Shown piece after piece: positions 1 through 6,781 of a stretch of DNA of 21,758 nt. The stretch is taken from the NCBI GenBank assembly GCA_038258425.1, contig JBBSPV010000054.1, positions 1 to 21,758 on the forward strand, in the 5' to 3' direction. The DNA comes from DATLGB01 sp038258425 (GTDB lineage: Bacteria > Actinomycetota > Thermoleophilia > Solirubrobacterales > Solirubrobacteraceae). Position 1 is the stretch's first letter. Every line of letters starts with the position of its first letter. A program made the translations under genes and the position numbers. The notes below the pieces were generated by a model. That model was not told the DNA's origin. It was given only the letters and a program-made list of their open reading frames with translations, and ran no database searches.

Positions 1-238
1 CCATGTCTCCGCCGGGGGGCCGGGCTGGTGTGCGCGGGGGGGGGCCCGCGGGGGGGGGGCCCCCGGGCGGCCGCCGGGGTGGCCCCCCCCCCCCCCCCCC
101 GGGCCCCCCCGCCCCCGGGGGGCGGCCCCGCGGCGCCCCCGGGGGGGGGGCGCGCCGGGGGGGGGGGGGGGGGTCGGCCAACCCCCCCCCCCGCGCCCCC
201 CCCCCCCCCCCCCCCCCCCACCCCTCGGCCGCCCGACC
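1..238. other. G/C homopolymer low-complexity stretch, probable contig-end artefact
   Basis: Runs of 5 to 15 identical G or C bases alternate with almost no A or T, especially from position 40 to 230. There is no believable codon structure: any reading frame gives only proline, glycine, alanine and arginine tracts. The stretch ends abruptly just before the gpsA stop codon. Such runs are typical of low-quality read ends or a mis-assembled contig terminus. A real G/C tract cannot be excluded from sequence alone. No gene is called here. Confidence 0.75.
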
Positions 239-1360
239 TCAGGCCGCCGGGGCCACGCGGCCGCGGCGCAGGACGACCCGGCTCCACCAGCCGCGCGTGC
301 CGCTCCAGCGCCGGCTCCACCAGCCGTGGGAGGCCTCGAAGCGTCCGGGCGGTGGCGTCGTCGTGCGGACCTTGGCCACCCAGTCCTCGAGCGGCAGCTC
401 ACCGGAGATCAGGCCGGCGAGGGCGGTGATGATCGGGGCGTCGACCGCGGCGCGGCGCAGGGCGACGCACAGCAGCGGCACGAGGTCGAGCGATTCCACG
501 GCCTGGCCGATGCGTCCGGGGATCTCGATCGCGGGCACGCCCTGGCCGAGGAGCTCGCCCGCCCGGCGGTTGCGGCTCTGGGGCGCGAGGGCGGTGCCGA
601 CGCGGTCGCCGGTGCCGGCCAGGCCGATCAGCGACTCCGGTCGGGCGCCCTGCATCTCGGCGTAGCGCCAGACCTCGAGGAAGACGTGGCCGGCGGCGGC
701 CCCCGCGGCGTTGAGCCCCTGCGCCTCGGTGGCCGCGGCGGCCAGGGCGGCGGCGTTCTTCGCCGCGCCGCCGAGCTCGACGCCGATCGGGTCCGCGGAC
801 TGCTCGCAGACGACGCCGGCGCGGCGGAAGACGTCCGCGATGGACAGCGCGAGCCGCTCGTCCGTGGCCGCGGCGACGAGCGCGGCACCCTCGGTGACCA
901 TCTCGCGCGCGTGGGCCGGGCCGCCGATGCAGGCCACGCGCGCGGTGCCGAGCATGGAGGCGAGCAGGACGGTCGGGGCCACGCCGTGGGGTGGGACGAG
1001 GCCCTTGGCCAGCGAGACGACCGGCGTCCGCGGCCGCAGCCCGGCCGACGGCAGCCCGCTGATGACCTGGTCGATGCCGCCGGAGGGCAAGCCGAGGAAG
1101 ACGAAATCGGCGCGGGCGACGCCGGCGGACGCGGGCTCGATGCGCAGTGGCGAAGGGAGCTCGATGCCGGGCAGGTACGTCGCGTTCTCGCGCCGGTCGA
1201 GCAGCCGCTCGGCCTGCTCGTCCGTGCGCGTCTGCAGCGTCGTGCGGAAGCCGCCCCGCGCGAGCAGGACGGCGACGGCCGTGCCGAAGGACCCGGCACC
1301 GATCACGACGGCGCGACGGGTGCCCGGCGAGGGCAGGGTGAGCTGGGGACGCGACGGCAC
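239..1360 (-). CDS. gpsA: NAD(P)+-dependent glycerol-3-phosphate dehydrogenase
   Basis: Cytoplasmic enzyme that interconverts dihydroxyacetone phosphate and sn-glycerol 3-phosphate, supplying the backbone for phospholipids. The 373-residue product has the N-terminal Rossmann motif GAGSFG (21-26), SLAKG with Lys119, GGPAHA (147-152), ELGGAAKN with the expected catalytic Lys201, GLAGTGD (246-252) and the substrate-binding QSRNRR segment (261-266). The start is GTG at 1360; the ATG at 1364 is out of frame. AGGGG lies 6-7 nt before the GTG and could be a Shine-Dalgarno site or part of a -10 box. The gene lies 40 nt downstream of glycerate kinase on the same strand, a likely operon. The core is family-sized, but the last 35 or so residues form an unusual Trp/Arg-rich tail encoded by a direct repeat. 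The stop codon touches the low-quality G/C stretch, so the extreme C-terminus is not trustworthy. Confidence 0.93.
   Translation of the reverse strand: MPSRPQLTLPSPGTRRAVVIGAGSFGTAVAVLLARGGFRTTLQTRTDEQAERLLDRRENATYLPGIELPSPLRIEPASAGVARADFVFLGLPSGGIDQVISGLPSAGLRPRTPVVSLAKGLVPPHGVAPTVLLASMLGTARVACIGGPAHAREMVTEGAALVAAATDERLALSIADVFRRAGVVCEQSADPIGVELGGAAKNAAALAAAATEAQGLNAAGAAAGHVFLEVWRYAEMQGARPESLIGLAGTGDRVGTALAPQSRNRRAGELLGQGVPAIEIPGRIGQAVESLDLVPLLCVALRRAAVDAPIITALAGLISGELPLEDWVAKVRTTTPPPGRFEASHGWWSRRWSGTRGWWSRVVLRRGRVAPAA
278..326. repeat. 16-bp direct repeat inside the 3' end of gpsA
   Basis: CCGGCTCCACCAGCCG occurs at 278-293 and again at 311-326, an offset of 33 nt, or exactly 11 codons. 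On the coding (minus) strand this gives two copies of the peptide GWWSR in the C-terminal tail of GpsA. It could be a genuine in-frame tandem duplication, or an assembly error next to the corrupted contig end. Confidence 0.7.
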
Positions 1361-1375
1361 TCATGACCCCTACCC
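1361..1375 (-). promoter_or_regulatory. Possible -10 box or RBS before gpsA
   Basis: Reading the minus strand, CGGGTAGGGG is followed by 6 nt and then the GTG start. TAGGGG (1372-1367) has the TA and the 6-nt spacing of the other probable leaderless promoters in this window. AGGGG is equally readable as a Shine-Dalgarno sequence. The two readings cannot be separated from sequence. Confidence 0.35.
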
Positions 1376-1400
1376 GGCCCGCGCCGTCGGGTTGCGCGGC

Positions 1401-2408
1401 TCAGGCGCGCCCGCTGCGCAGTCGGTCGCCGATCGCCTCGCCTGCGGTCTCGAGCTCCTCGAGGGTCGAGGCCTCGAGCACGAGCTGCAGGTCGATCATC
1501 CGCTTGCCGAAGCCGTCGAGCCGGTCCACGCCGACCACCGCGTGCAGCGGCACGCCGGCCTGGCGCGTGCGCGTGCCGATCTCGCCCACGACCTTGCCCT
1601 GCAGCGTCTGCTCGTCCAGGCCGCCCTCCCCGGTGACGACGCAGTGCGAGGCCCGCATCCGCGTGTCGAAGTCCAGCGCATCGAGGATCCAGGGCGCCCC
1701 GGCCTCCAGCCGCGCGCCGTACGCGGCCCACAGCCCGCCGGAGAGCCCGCCGGCCGCGCCGGTCATCGGCACGCCGCGCGGGTCGCGCGGGAGCTCGGCG
1801 GCGAGCGCGTCGAGCCGCGCGGCCAGGCGGGCGACCATCGCCTCGTCGGCGCCCTTCTGCGGTCCGAAGACCGCCGCGCAGTGCTCCCACGGCGTGCGCA
1901 CGTCGCACAGGACGACGAGCTGGGCGCCGCCGAGCCCGCCGTGGTCCTCGATGGCCGCCAGCGCCCCGGCGCCGCCGTCCGTCGTCGCGCTGCCGCCCAC
2001 GCCGACGACGACGACCGCGGCTCCGGCGTCCACGGCGGCGCAGATGAGCTCGCCCGTGCCCCGCGTCGAGGCGCCCCACGGATCGCGCTCGTCCTCGGCG
2101 ACGTGGTGCAGCCCGCTCGCCGCCGCCATCTCGAGCACCGCCGTGCCGCCGTCCTCGACGAGCGCGTAGCCGGCGGCGACCTCGCGGCCGAGCGGGTCGG
2201 ACACCCGCGCGCCGCCGGTCTCGCCCCCGAGGGCGGTGAGCAGGCACTCCAGCGTGCCCTCGCCGCCGTCGGCGACCGGGCAGAGGTCGGGCGGCCGCAG
2301 CCCGGCCGACTCCAGTCCGCGGCCGAGCGCGGCCGCGACCTCCGTGGCGCGGTGGGTGCCCTTGAACGAGTCGGGCGCGACGAGCACGGGGGCCTCGGGC
2401 AGGGACAC
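1401..2408 (-). CDS. Glycerate kinase (GlxK/GarK family)
   Basis: ATP-dependent phosphorylation of D-glycerate to phosphoglycerate, linking glyoxylate/glycerate and serine metabolism to glycolysis. The 335-residue product has the family signatures APDSFKG (11-17), ADGGEGT (46-52), GVGGSATTDGG (136-146), a Gly-rich TGAAGGLSGG segment and GEGGLDEQTLQGK near the C-terminus. It is somewhat shorter than the usual 370-380 residues but covers all core motifs. The start is GTG at 2408, with a minus-strand TACGGT box 10 nt upstream. gpsA follows 40 nt downstream on the same strand. The start lies only 26 nt from the divergent polymerase gene, so both promoters must share the intergenic space. Whether the product is 2- or 3-phosphoglycerate cannot be read from the motifs. 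Confidence 0.9.
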   Translation of the reverse strand: MSLPEAPVLVAPDSFKGTHRATEVAAALGRGLESAGLRPPDLCPVADGGEGTLECLLTALGGETGGARVSDPLGREVAAGYALVEDGGTAVLEMAAASGLHHVAEDERDPWGASTRGTGELICAAVDAGAAVVVVGVGGSATTDGGAGALAAIEDHGGLGGAQLVVLCDVRTPWEHCAAVFGPQKGADEAMVARLAARLDALAAELPRDPRGVPMTGAAGGLSGGLWAAYGARLEAGAPWILDALDFDTRMRASHCVVTGEGGLDEQTLQGKVVGEIGTRTRQAGVPLHAVVGVDRLDGFGKRMIDLQLVLEASTLEELETAGEAIGDRLRSGRA

Positions 2409-2418
2409 GGCCCGCCGA

Positions 2419-2434
2419 ACCGTACTCTTGGCCC
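2419..2434. promoter_or_regulatory. Overlapping divergent -10 boxes, glycerate kinase / LigD-type polymerase
   Basis: On the plus strand TACTCT (2423-2428) is followed by 6 nt and then the ATG of the polymerase gene at 2435, the spacing expected for a leaderless transcript. On the minus strand TACGGT (2424-2419) is followed by 10 nt and then the GTG of glycerate kinase at 2408. The two boxes overlap on the palindromic GTAC core. The whole intergenic region is 26 nt, leaving no room for separate promoters. No TTGACA-like -35 element is evident on either side. Confidence 0.55.
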
Positions 2435-3454
2435 ATGGCGTCCGCCGAGACCTTCGAGCTCGCGGGCCGCGAGGTCCGGCTCTCGAACCCGGAGAAGGTC
2501 TACTTCCCGAAGGCCGGGATCACCAAGGGCGAGCTCGCGCACTTCTACGCGGACTGCGCCGACGCGGTGCTCAACCACCTGCGCGAGCGCCCCACGGTGC
2601 TCAAGCGCTACGCGGGCGGCATCGAGGCCAAGCCCTTCTACCAGAAGCGCGTGCCCGACAAGCGGCCCGAGTGGCTGGAGACGACCATCCTGAGGTTCCC
2701 GTCCGGGCGGGAGGCGCGCGAGCTCGTGCCCGTCGACGCCGCCCACCTCGTGTGGGGCGTCGGCCTGGGCAACGTCGACTGGAACCCGCACCCCGTCCGC
2801 CGCGCCGACCTCGACCATCCGGACGAGCTGCGCGTCGACCTCGACCCGATGCCCGAGGCGCCGTGGGACCACGTCCGCCAGGTCGCGCTGCTCGCGCGCG
2901 AGGTGCTCGGCGAGCACGGCCTCACCGGCTTTCCGAAGACGAGCGGCTCGCGCGGCATGCACATCCCGGTGCGCGTCCATCCCGAGTGGGACTTCACGAC
3001 CGTGCGCGCCGCCGCGCTCGCGCTCGCGCGCGAGGTGGAGCGCCGCTCGGAGGGCATGGCGACGACGAAGTGGTGGAAGGAGGAGCGCCCGCCCGGCGCG
3101 GTCTTCGTCGACTACAACCAGAACGCCAAGGACCACACCGTCGTCTCGGCCTACAGCGTGCGCCCGGTCCCCGACGCGCGGGTCTCCACGCCGCTGCGCT
3201 GGGACGAGGTCGCCGCCGTCGAGCCGGCCGAGCTCACCCTGCGCACCGTGCCCGAGCGGCTGGCCACGGTGGGCGACCCGAGCGCGGGAATCGACGCCCA
3301 CGCCGGCTCGCTCGACGGCCTGCTCGCCCTCGCCCGGGCCGACGCCGAGGAGCGCGGCCTGCAGGACGCGCCCTGGCCGATGCACTTCGCCAAGCAGCCC
3401 GGGGAGCCCAAGCGCGTCCAGCCGAGCCGCGACACGGACCGCAAGCGCCGCTGA
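2435..3454 (+). CDS. Standalone LigD-type polymerase/primase domain (PolDom, Prim-PolC-like)
   Basis: Archaeo-eukaryotic primase-superfamily nucleotidyltransferase, as found in LigD of bacterial non-homologous end joining. It fills short gaps and prefers ribonucleotides in characterised members. The 339-residue product has the family N-terminal segment SNPEKVYFP (17-25), the catalytic metal-binding motif RVDLDP with Asp135 and Asp137, the nucleotide-binding motif KTSGSRGMH (168-176, His176) and the third acidic motif VFVDYNQN with Asp226. No ligase or phosphoesterase domain is fused, so this is the polymerase module alone. The ATG at 2435 sits 6 nt after a TACTCT box, suggesting leaderless translation. 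The stop overlaps the next gene by 1 nt (TGATG). A LigC-type ligase lies about 4.3 kb away on the other strand. No Ku gene is visible. Confidence 0.92.
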   Translation: MASAETFELAGREVRLSNPEKVYFPKAGITKGELAHFYADCADAVLNHLRERPTVLKRYAGGIEAKPFYQKRVPDKRPEWLETTILRFPSGREARELVPVDAAHLVWGVGLGNVDWNPHPVRRADLDHPDELRVDLDPMPEAPWDHVRQVALLAREVLGEHGLTGFPKTSGSRGMHIPVRVHPEWDFTTVRAAALALAREVERRSEGMATTKWWKEERPPGAVFVDYNQNAKDHTVVSAYSVRPVPDARVSTPLRWDEVAAVEPAELTLRTVPERLATVGDPSAGIDAHAGSLDGLLALARADAEERGLQDAPWPMHFAKQPGEPKRVQPSRDTDRKRR

Positions 3455-4476
3455 TGGACCTCGCCGCCTTCGGCGCCGCGTCCGGCCACCTCGACACCGC
3501 GACGGCCGGCGTGCCGCCCGAGTCCGCCGTCGCGGCGATGCGCCGGGCGGTCGACGCCTGGGCGACCGGCCGGATCGACGCGCTCGCCCACGACGAGGAC
3601 GTGCGCCGCTCGCGCGCGGCGTTCGCGACCCTCGTCGGCTGTGATGCGCGCGACGTCGCGGCCGGTGCGGTCGTCTCGCCGTTCGTCGGGCTCGTCGCCG
3701 CGAGTCTCCCGGCGGGCGCCCGCGTCCTGACCGCCGAGGGCGATTTCACCTCCCTGCTGTTCCCACTGCTCGCGCAGGCCGACCGCGGCGTGCGCGTGTC
3801 GAGCGTCCCGCTCGAGTCGCTGCCCGAGGCCATCGGCACCGGGACGGACCTCGTCGCCGTCAGCGCGGTGCAGTCCGCCGACGGGCGCGTCGTGGACCTC
3901 GACGCGCTCGCGGACGCCGCCGACCACCACGGCGCCCACGTCCTGCTCGACGCCACCCAGGCGGCCGGCTGGCTGCCGGTGGACGCGACGCGCTTCGCCT
4001 ACGTCGTGGCCGGCGCCTACAAGTGGCTGCTGGCGCCGCGGGGCACGGCCTTCATGGCCATCCGGCCCGAGCGCCAGGACGCCCTGCGGCCGCACACCGC
4101 CGGCTGGTACTCGGCCGAGGAGCCGTGGTCGAGCTGCTACGGCGAGCCCCTGCGCCTCGCCGCCGGGGCCCGCCGCTTCGACCTCTCTCCGGCCTGGGCG
4201 TGCTGGGCCGGCACGGCGCCGGCGCTCGAATGGGTGGCCGCCACCGGCGTGGACGCCCTGCACGCCCACGACCTCGCGCTCGCCGGGCGCCTGCGCGCCG
4301 GGCTCGGCCTCGCGCCGGCGGCCACGAGCTTCGTCATGGTCGACCGTGCCGGCGCGCGCGAGCGCCTCGAGCGCGCCGGCGTGCGCGCGTCCGTGCGCGC
4401 GGGCCGGGTGCGCCTGAGCTGCCACGTCCCGGCCACCGGGGCCGACGTGGAGCGCGTGCTCGAGGCGCTGGCCTAG
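3454..4476 (+). CDS. Class V aminotransferase-fold PLP enzyme
   Basis: PLP-dependent enzyme of the class V aminotransferase / cysteine desulfurase fold. The 340-residue product shows the usual features: a helical start with DTATAGVPP (14-22), cofactor-binding Asp166 in LLDATQ, and Schiff-base Lys190 in GAYKWLLAPRG. The C-terminal small domain ends in RVRLSCHV. The Lys context (YKWL) resembles EgtE, isopenicillin-N epimerase and kynureninase-like members more than true cysteine desulfurases, but the substrate cannot be assigned. The ATG overlaps the stop of the polymerase gene by one base, so translation is probably coupled. There is no evident functional link to DNA repair. Confidence 0.88.
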   Translation: MDLAAFGAASGHLDTATAGVPPESAVAAMRRAVDAWATGRIDALAHDEDVRRSRAAFATLVGCDARDVAAGAVVSPFVGLVAASLPAGARVLTAEGDFTSLLFPLLAQADRGVRVSSVPLESLPEAIGTGTDLVAVSAVQSADGRVVDLDALADAADHHGAHVLLDATQAAGWLPVDATRFAYVVAGAYKWLLAPRGTAFMAIRPERQDALRPHTAGWYSAEEPWSSCYGEPLRLAAGARRFDLSPAWACWAGTAPALEWVAATGVDALHAHDLALAGRLRAGLGLAPAATSFVMVDRAGARERLERAGVRASVRAGRVRLSCHVPATGADVERVLEALA

Positions 4477-4550
4477 CTACGGCGCCGGCACCGGCGTGGA
4501 CACCACGGTCGGCCGACGCGACCCCGGTGCTGGCCAGCGCCGCGCCGGTT

Positions 4551-4566
4551 GTCACCAGCCGGTGAC
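4551..4566. promoter_or_regulatory. Palindrome upstream of the aldo/keto reductase
   Basis: GTCACC-AGCC-GGTGAC is a perfect inverted repeat with 6-bp arms and a 4-nt centre, ending 15 nt before the ATG at 4582. It could be a repressor site for the downstream gene or a small RNA hairpin after the aminotransferase stop. It is not followed by a T-run, so it is unlikely to be a classical intrinsic terminator. Confidence 0.4.
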
Positions 4567-4581
4567 GGGCAGCCCGCTCCC

Positions 4582-5430
4582 ATGCTCCAACGCACACTCG
4601 GCGGGCGGCCGGTCTCCGCCATCGGCTTCGGCGCCATGCAGCTCCCCGGCAAGGGGGTCATGGGGCCGCCGGACGACCGCGACGCGGCGCTCGCGGTGCT
4701 GCGCCGGGCCGTCGAGCTCGGCGTCGATCACGTCGACACGGCCCAGTACTACGGCCCGGACGTGTCCAACGAGCTGATCCACGAGGCGCTGGCGCCGTAT
4801 CCCGACGGCCTGCGCATCGTCACGAAGATCGGGGCCCGGCGCGACGAGCAGGGCGGCTGGCTGCCGGCGCTCGCACCCGACGAGGTCCGTCAGGCCGTCG
4901 ACGACAACCTGCGCTCCCTCGGGGTCGAGCGCCTCGCCATGGTCAACCTGCGCCTCATGGGTCCCGACACCCCCCTCGAGGAGGCGCTCGGGGTGCTCGC
5001 CGAGCTCCGCGACGCCGGCAAGCTCGAGCTCATCGGCATGAGCGAGGTGACGGCGGAGCAGCTCGACGCCGCCCAGGCGGTCACGGAGATCGCCTCGGTG
5101 CAGAACCTCCTCAACCTCCTGCAGCGCGACTCGATGGACGTCCTACGCGCCTGTGAGCAGCGCGGCCTGGCCTTCACGCCGTACTTCCCGCTCGGCTCGG
5201 CGTTCACGAGCGCCCCGCGCCGGATCGCGCGCCTGGACGCCGTCCGCGCCGCCGCCGAGGCGCACGGCGCGACGCCGGCCCAGGTGTCGCTGGCCTGGCT
5301 GCTCGGTCTCGGCGAGCACGTGCTCCTGATCCCCGGCACCTCCTCGCTCGAGCACCTGGAGGAGAACCTCGCCGCCGCCGACCTCGCCCTGACCGCGGAG
5401 GAGCTCAGCGCGCTCGACGCGGCCGCCTAG
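4582..5430 (+). CDS. Aldo/keto reductase
   Basis: NADPH-dependent oxidoreductase of the AKR superfamily, acting on an unknown carbonyl substrate in the cytoplasm. The 282-residue product keeps the beta/alpha-barrel landmarks: GFGAMQL (15-21), DTAQYYGPD with Asp52 and Tyr57, VTKIG with Lys82, the NLR strand at 122-124, and the C-terminal cofactor segment IPGTSS. The catalytic tetrad is Asp52-Tyr57-Lys82-Asn122: Asn stands where most AKRs have His. I chose ATG 4582 because the family sequence (RTLGGRPVSAIGFG) begins immediately after it; TTG at 4549 would add 11 residues without family support. The gene is 105 nt downstream of the aminotransferase. It ends in a CTAG shared with the convergent SnoaL-like gene. 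Confidence 0.9.
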   Translation: MLQRTLGGRPVSAIGFGAMQLPGKGVMGPPDDRDAALAVLRRAVELGVDHVDTAQYYGPDVSNELIHEALAPYPDGLRIVTKIGARRDEQGGWLPALAPDEVRQAVDDNLRSLGVERLAMVNLRLMGPDTPLEEALGVLAELRDAGKLELIGMSEVTAEQLDAAQAVTEIASVQNLLNLLQRDSMDVLRACEQRGLAFTPYFPLGSAFTSAPRRIARLDAVRAAAEAHGATPAQVSLAWLLGLGEHVLLIPGTSSLEHLEENLAAADLALTAEELSALDAAA

Positions 5431-5867
5431 GCCTGGACCGGCTCGCGACCGGGGGCGAAGCCGGGCTTCCAGCCCGCCCCGCGCTCCGCGAGCCGGCCGT
5501 CATCGATCCGGAAGATCACGACGGCGGCGAGCTCGACGGGCCGGCCGGTGGGCGGCCGGCCGAGCATCGGGCGGGTGTTGGTGCCGCACAGCGTCCAGCG
5601 GATCACGACCCGGTCCCCCTCGGCGAGCAGGTCGTCGATCGTGAACCGCAGGTCGGGGTGCGCGCCGTGCATGGTGGAGACGACGTACTCGGCGCCCGCC
5701 CCTCCGGCAGGCTGGCCCGGCAGCGGGTCGTGGTCGAGGAAGTCCGGGGCCACGAGGTCGCGCATCCCGGCCGGGTCCCCGGCCGGGATGACCGCCTCGA
5801 ACACCCGGCGGACGAGGGCCTTGTTGGCCTCGAGCGTCGCGGCGCCGGGACGTGTGTCGGCGATCAT
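5427..5867 (-). CDS. SnoaL-like / NTF2-fold ester cyclase family protein
   Basis: Small (146-residue) NTF2-like alpha+beta cone protein of the SnoaL/polyketide cyclase-related group. The pattern fits the family: an N-terminal helix (NKALVRRVFEAV), a DLVAPDFLDHDP segment with the typical D-H pair, HPDLRFTIDDLLAEGDRVVIRW, then a strand with the GxP(P)TGRPVE element and FRIDDGRLAE. Members include cyclases, dehydratases and many of unknown activity, so the reaction is not assigned. The ATG at 5867 overlaps the TGA of the upstream NmrA-like gene by 4 nt (ATGA), so the two are translated as a coupled pair. Its stop overlaps the convergent aldo/keto reductase stop in CTAG at 5427-5430. Confidence 0.88.
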   Translation of the reverse strand: MIADTRPGAATLEANKALVRRVFEAVIPAGDPAGMRDLVAPDFLDHDPLPGQPAGGAGAEYVVSTMHGAHPDLRFTIDDLLAEGDRVVIRWTLCGTNTRPMLGRPPTGRPVELAAVVIFRIDDGRLAERGAGWKPGFAPGREPVQA

Positions 5868-6745
5868 CGCCCCGCCCCGACGGCGGCCCGGGGGGCGAAC
5901 ACCTGCGCGTGGTCCTGGGCGAAGGTGGCCAGGCTGCGCGGCGGACTCCCGGTGAGCGCCTCGACCGTGCCGGTCACCTGCGCGTCGACGCCCTCGCGCA
6001 GCCGCCCGAAGATCGCGACGATCGGCTCCGCGGCGGCGGCGGGCAGGCCGGCGGCGACCATGCCCTGTGTCGCCGCCTCGTCTCCGACGTCGACGTACTC
6101 GACCTCGCGGGCGGTCGCGGCGGCGAGCTCGGTCGCCACCTGCGCGTAGGTGACGGCCTGGGGTCCGGTGAGGACGTAGGTGCGCCCGTCGTGGCCCGCG
6201 CCGGTGGCGACGGCCGCCGCGACCGCGCCGACGTCGCGGGGATCGATCATCGCGATCCGCGCCTGCGCCGCGGGTGCGTAGAGCCGGCCCTCGTGCGCGA
6301 CCGCGCCGGCGCCGGTCAGCAGGTTCGTCATGTAGAAGCTCGACCGCAGGATCACGGCGGGGATCCCGGACCCGCGGAGATGCGCCTCGATCCGACCGTG
6401 CCAGTCCCAGAACGCGACGGGCGAGCCCGGTTCGGCCACGATGGACGAGAGCTTGACGATCCGCCGCACCCCCGTCGTGGCGGCGGCGTCGATCAACCCC
6501 GTCTCCCACGCGACCCGGCGCGGATCGTCGGGACCGGAGAGGACGACGACCTCGACGCCCGCAAGCGCGGCCCCAACCGCCCGCGCGTCCGCGAGGTCGC
6601 CGACCGCGAGCTCGGCGGCGTCGCCGAACCGGCTGCGGGCCCTATCCGCGTCGCGGACGAAGGCGCGCACGTCGGCGCCGCGGTCCAGCAGGGCGCGCAC
6701 CACCGCCAAGCCGGCTCGTCCTGTAGCTCCGGTCACCAGATGCAT
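5864..6745 (-). CDS. NmrA-like NAD(P)-binding protein (atypical SDR)
   Basis: Atypical short-chain dehydrogenase of the NmrA/HSCARG/QorB type, either a redox-sensing NAD(P) binder or a quinone/isomeroreductase-like enzyme. The 293-residue product opens with the dinucleotide motif GATGRAG (6-12), has Arg28/Arg31 as possible NADP phosphate contacts, GDLAD (49-53), RRIVKLSS (94-101) and the ILRSSFYMTNLL helix (132-143). The family Tyr-x-x-x-Lys is not obvious. The start ATG at 6745 is fixed by a strong Shine-Dalgarno AAGGAG 7 nt upstream; an upstream extension to 6808 would run through the promoter. It has its own near-consensus promoter with two operator-like sites, unlike its neighbours. It is translationally coupled to the SnoaL-like gene. 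No regulator gene adjoins it. Confidence 0.88.
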   Translation of the reverse strand: MHLVTGATGRAGLAVVRALLDRGADVRAFVRDADRARSRFGDAAELAVGDLADARAVGAALAGVEVVVLSGPDDPRRVAWETGLIDAAATTGVRRIVKLSSIVAEPGSPVAFWDWHGRIEAHLRGSGIPAVILRSSFYMTNLLTGAGAVAHEGRLYAPAAQARIAMIDPRDVGAVAAAVATGAGHDGRTYVLTGPQAVTYAQVATELAAATAREVEYVDVGDEAATQGMVAAGLPAAAAEPIVAIFGRLREGVDAQVTGTVEALTGSPPRSLATFAQDHAQVFAPRAAVGAGR

Positions 6746-6752
6746 GAGATCA

Positions 6753-6758
6753 CTCCTT
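6753..6758 (-). promoter_or_regulatory. Strong Shine-Dalgarno site of the NmrA-like gene
   Basis: AAGGAG on the minus strand, 7 nt before ATG 6745. This is one of the few canonical ribosome binding sites in the window and decides the start of the gene. Confidence 0.85.
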
Positions 6759-6764
6759 GGCCTA

Positions 6765-6781
6765 AACTGTATTCCACAGTT
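6765..6781. promoter_or_regulatory. Operator-like palindrome O1 at the NmrA-like promoter
   Basis: AACTGT-ATTCC-ACAGTT is a perfect 6-bp inverted repeat with a 5-nt centre. It covers the downstream edge of the -10 box and the predicted transcription start (around 6773), so a bound repressor would block initiation. A related copy lies 20 bp away. NmrA-type quinone reductase genes are often controlled by HxlR- or TetR-type repressors (for example qorB/ytfG beside the HxlR gene ytfH in E. coli). Here the cognate regulator is not nearby. Confidence 0.65.

Noticed and set aside
3..665. Open frames through the G/C homopolymer block on the plus strand
   Set aside because: They are composed of Pro/Gly/Ala/Arg tracts with no codon bias or family match, and run antisense to gpsA.
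1360..1364. ATG at 1364 as the gpsA start
   Set aside because: It is out of frame with the GAGSFG reading frame; GTG 1360 is in frame.
1763..3385. Long minus-strand open frame across the glycerate kinase/polymerase region
   Set aside because: It is the shadow of high-GC third-position bias: its translation is Arg/Ala/Gly-rich without motifs, while the kinase frame and the plus-strand polymerase frame carry full family motifs.
3151..4425. Long minus-strand open frame opposite the class V aminotransferase
   Set aside because: Antisense shadow with low-complexity composition; the plus strand encodes a complete PLP enzyme with its Lys and Asp residues.
4549..4582. TTG 4549 as the aldo/keto reductase start
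   Set aside because: It would place the first codons at the edge of the GTCACC/GGTGAC palindrome and adds residues with no family similarity; ATG 4582 begins the conserved region.
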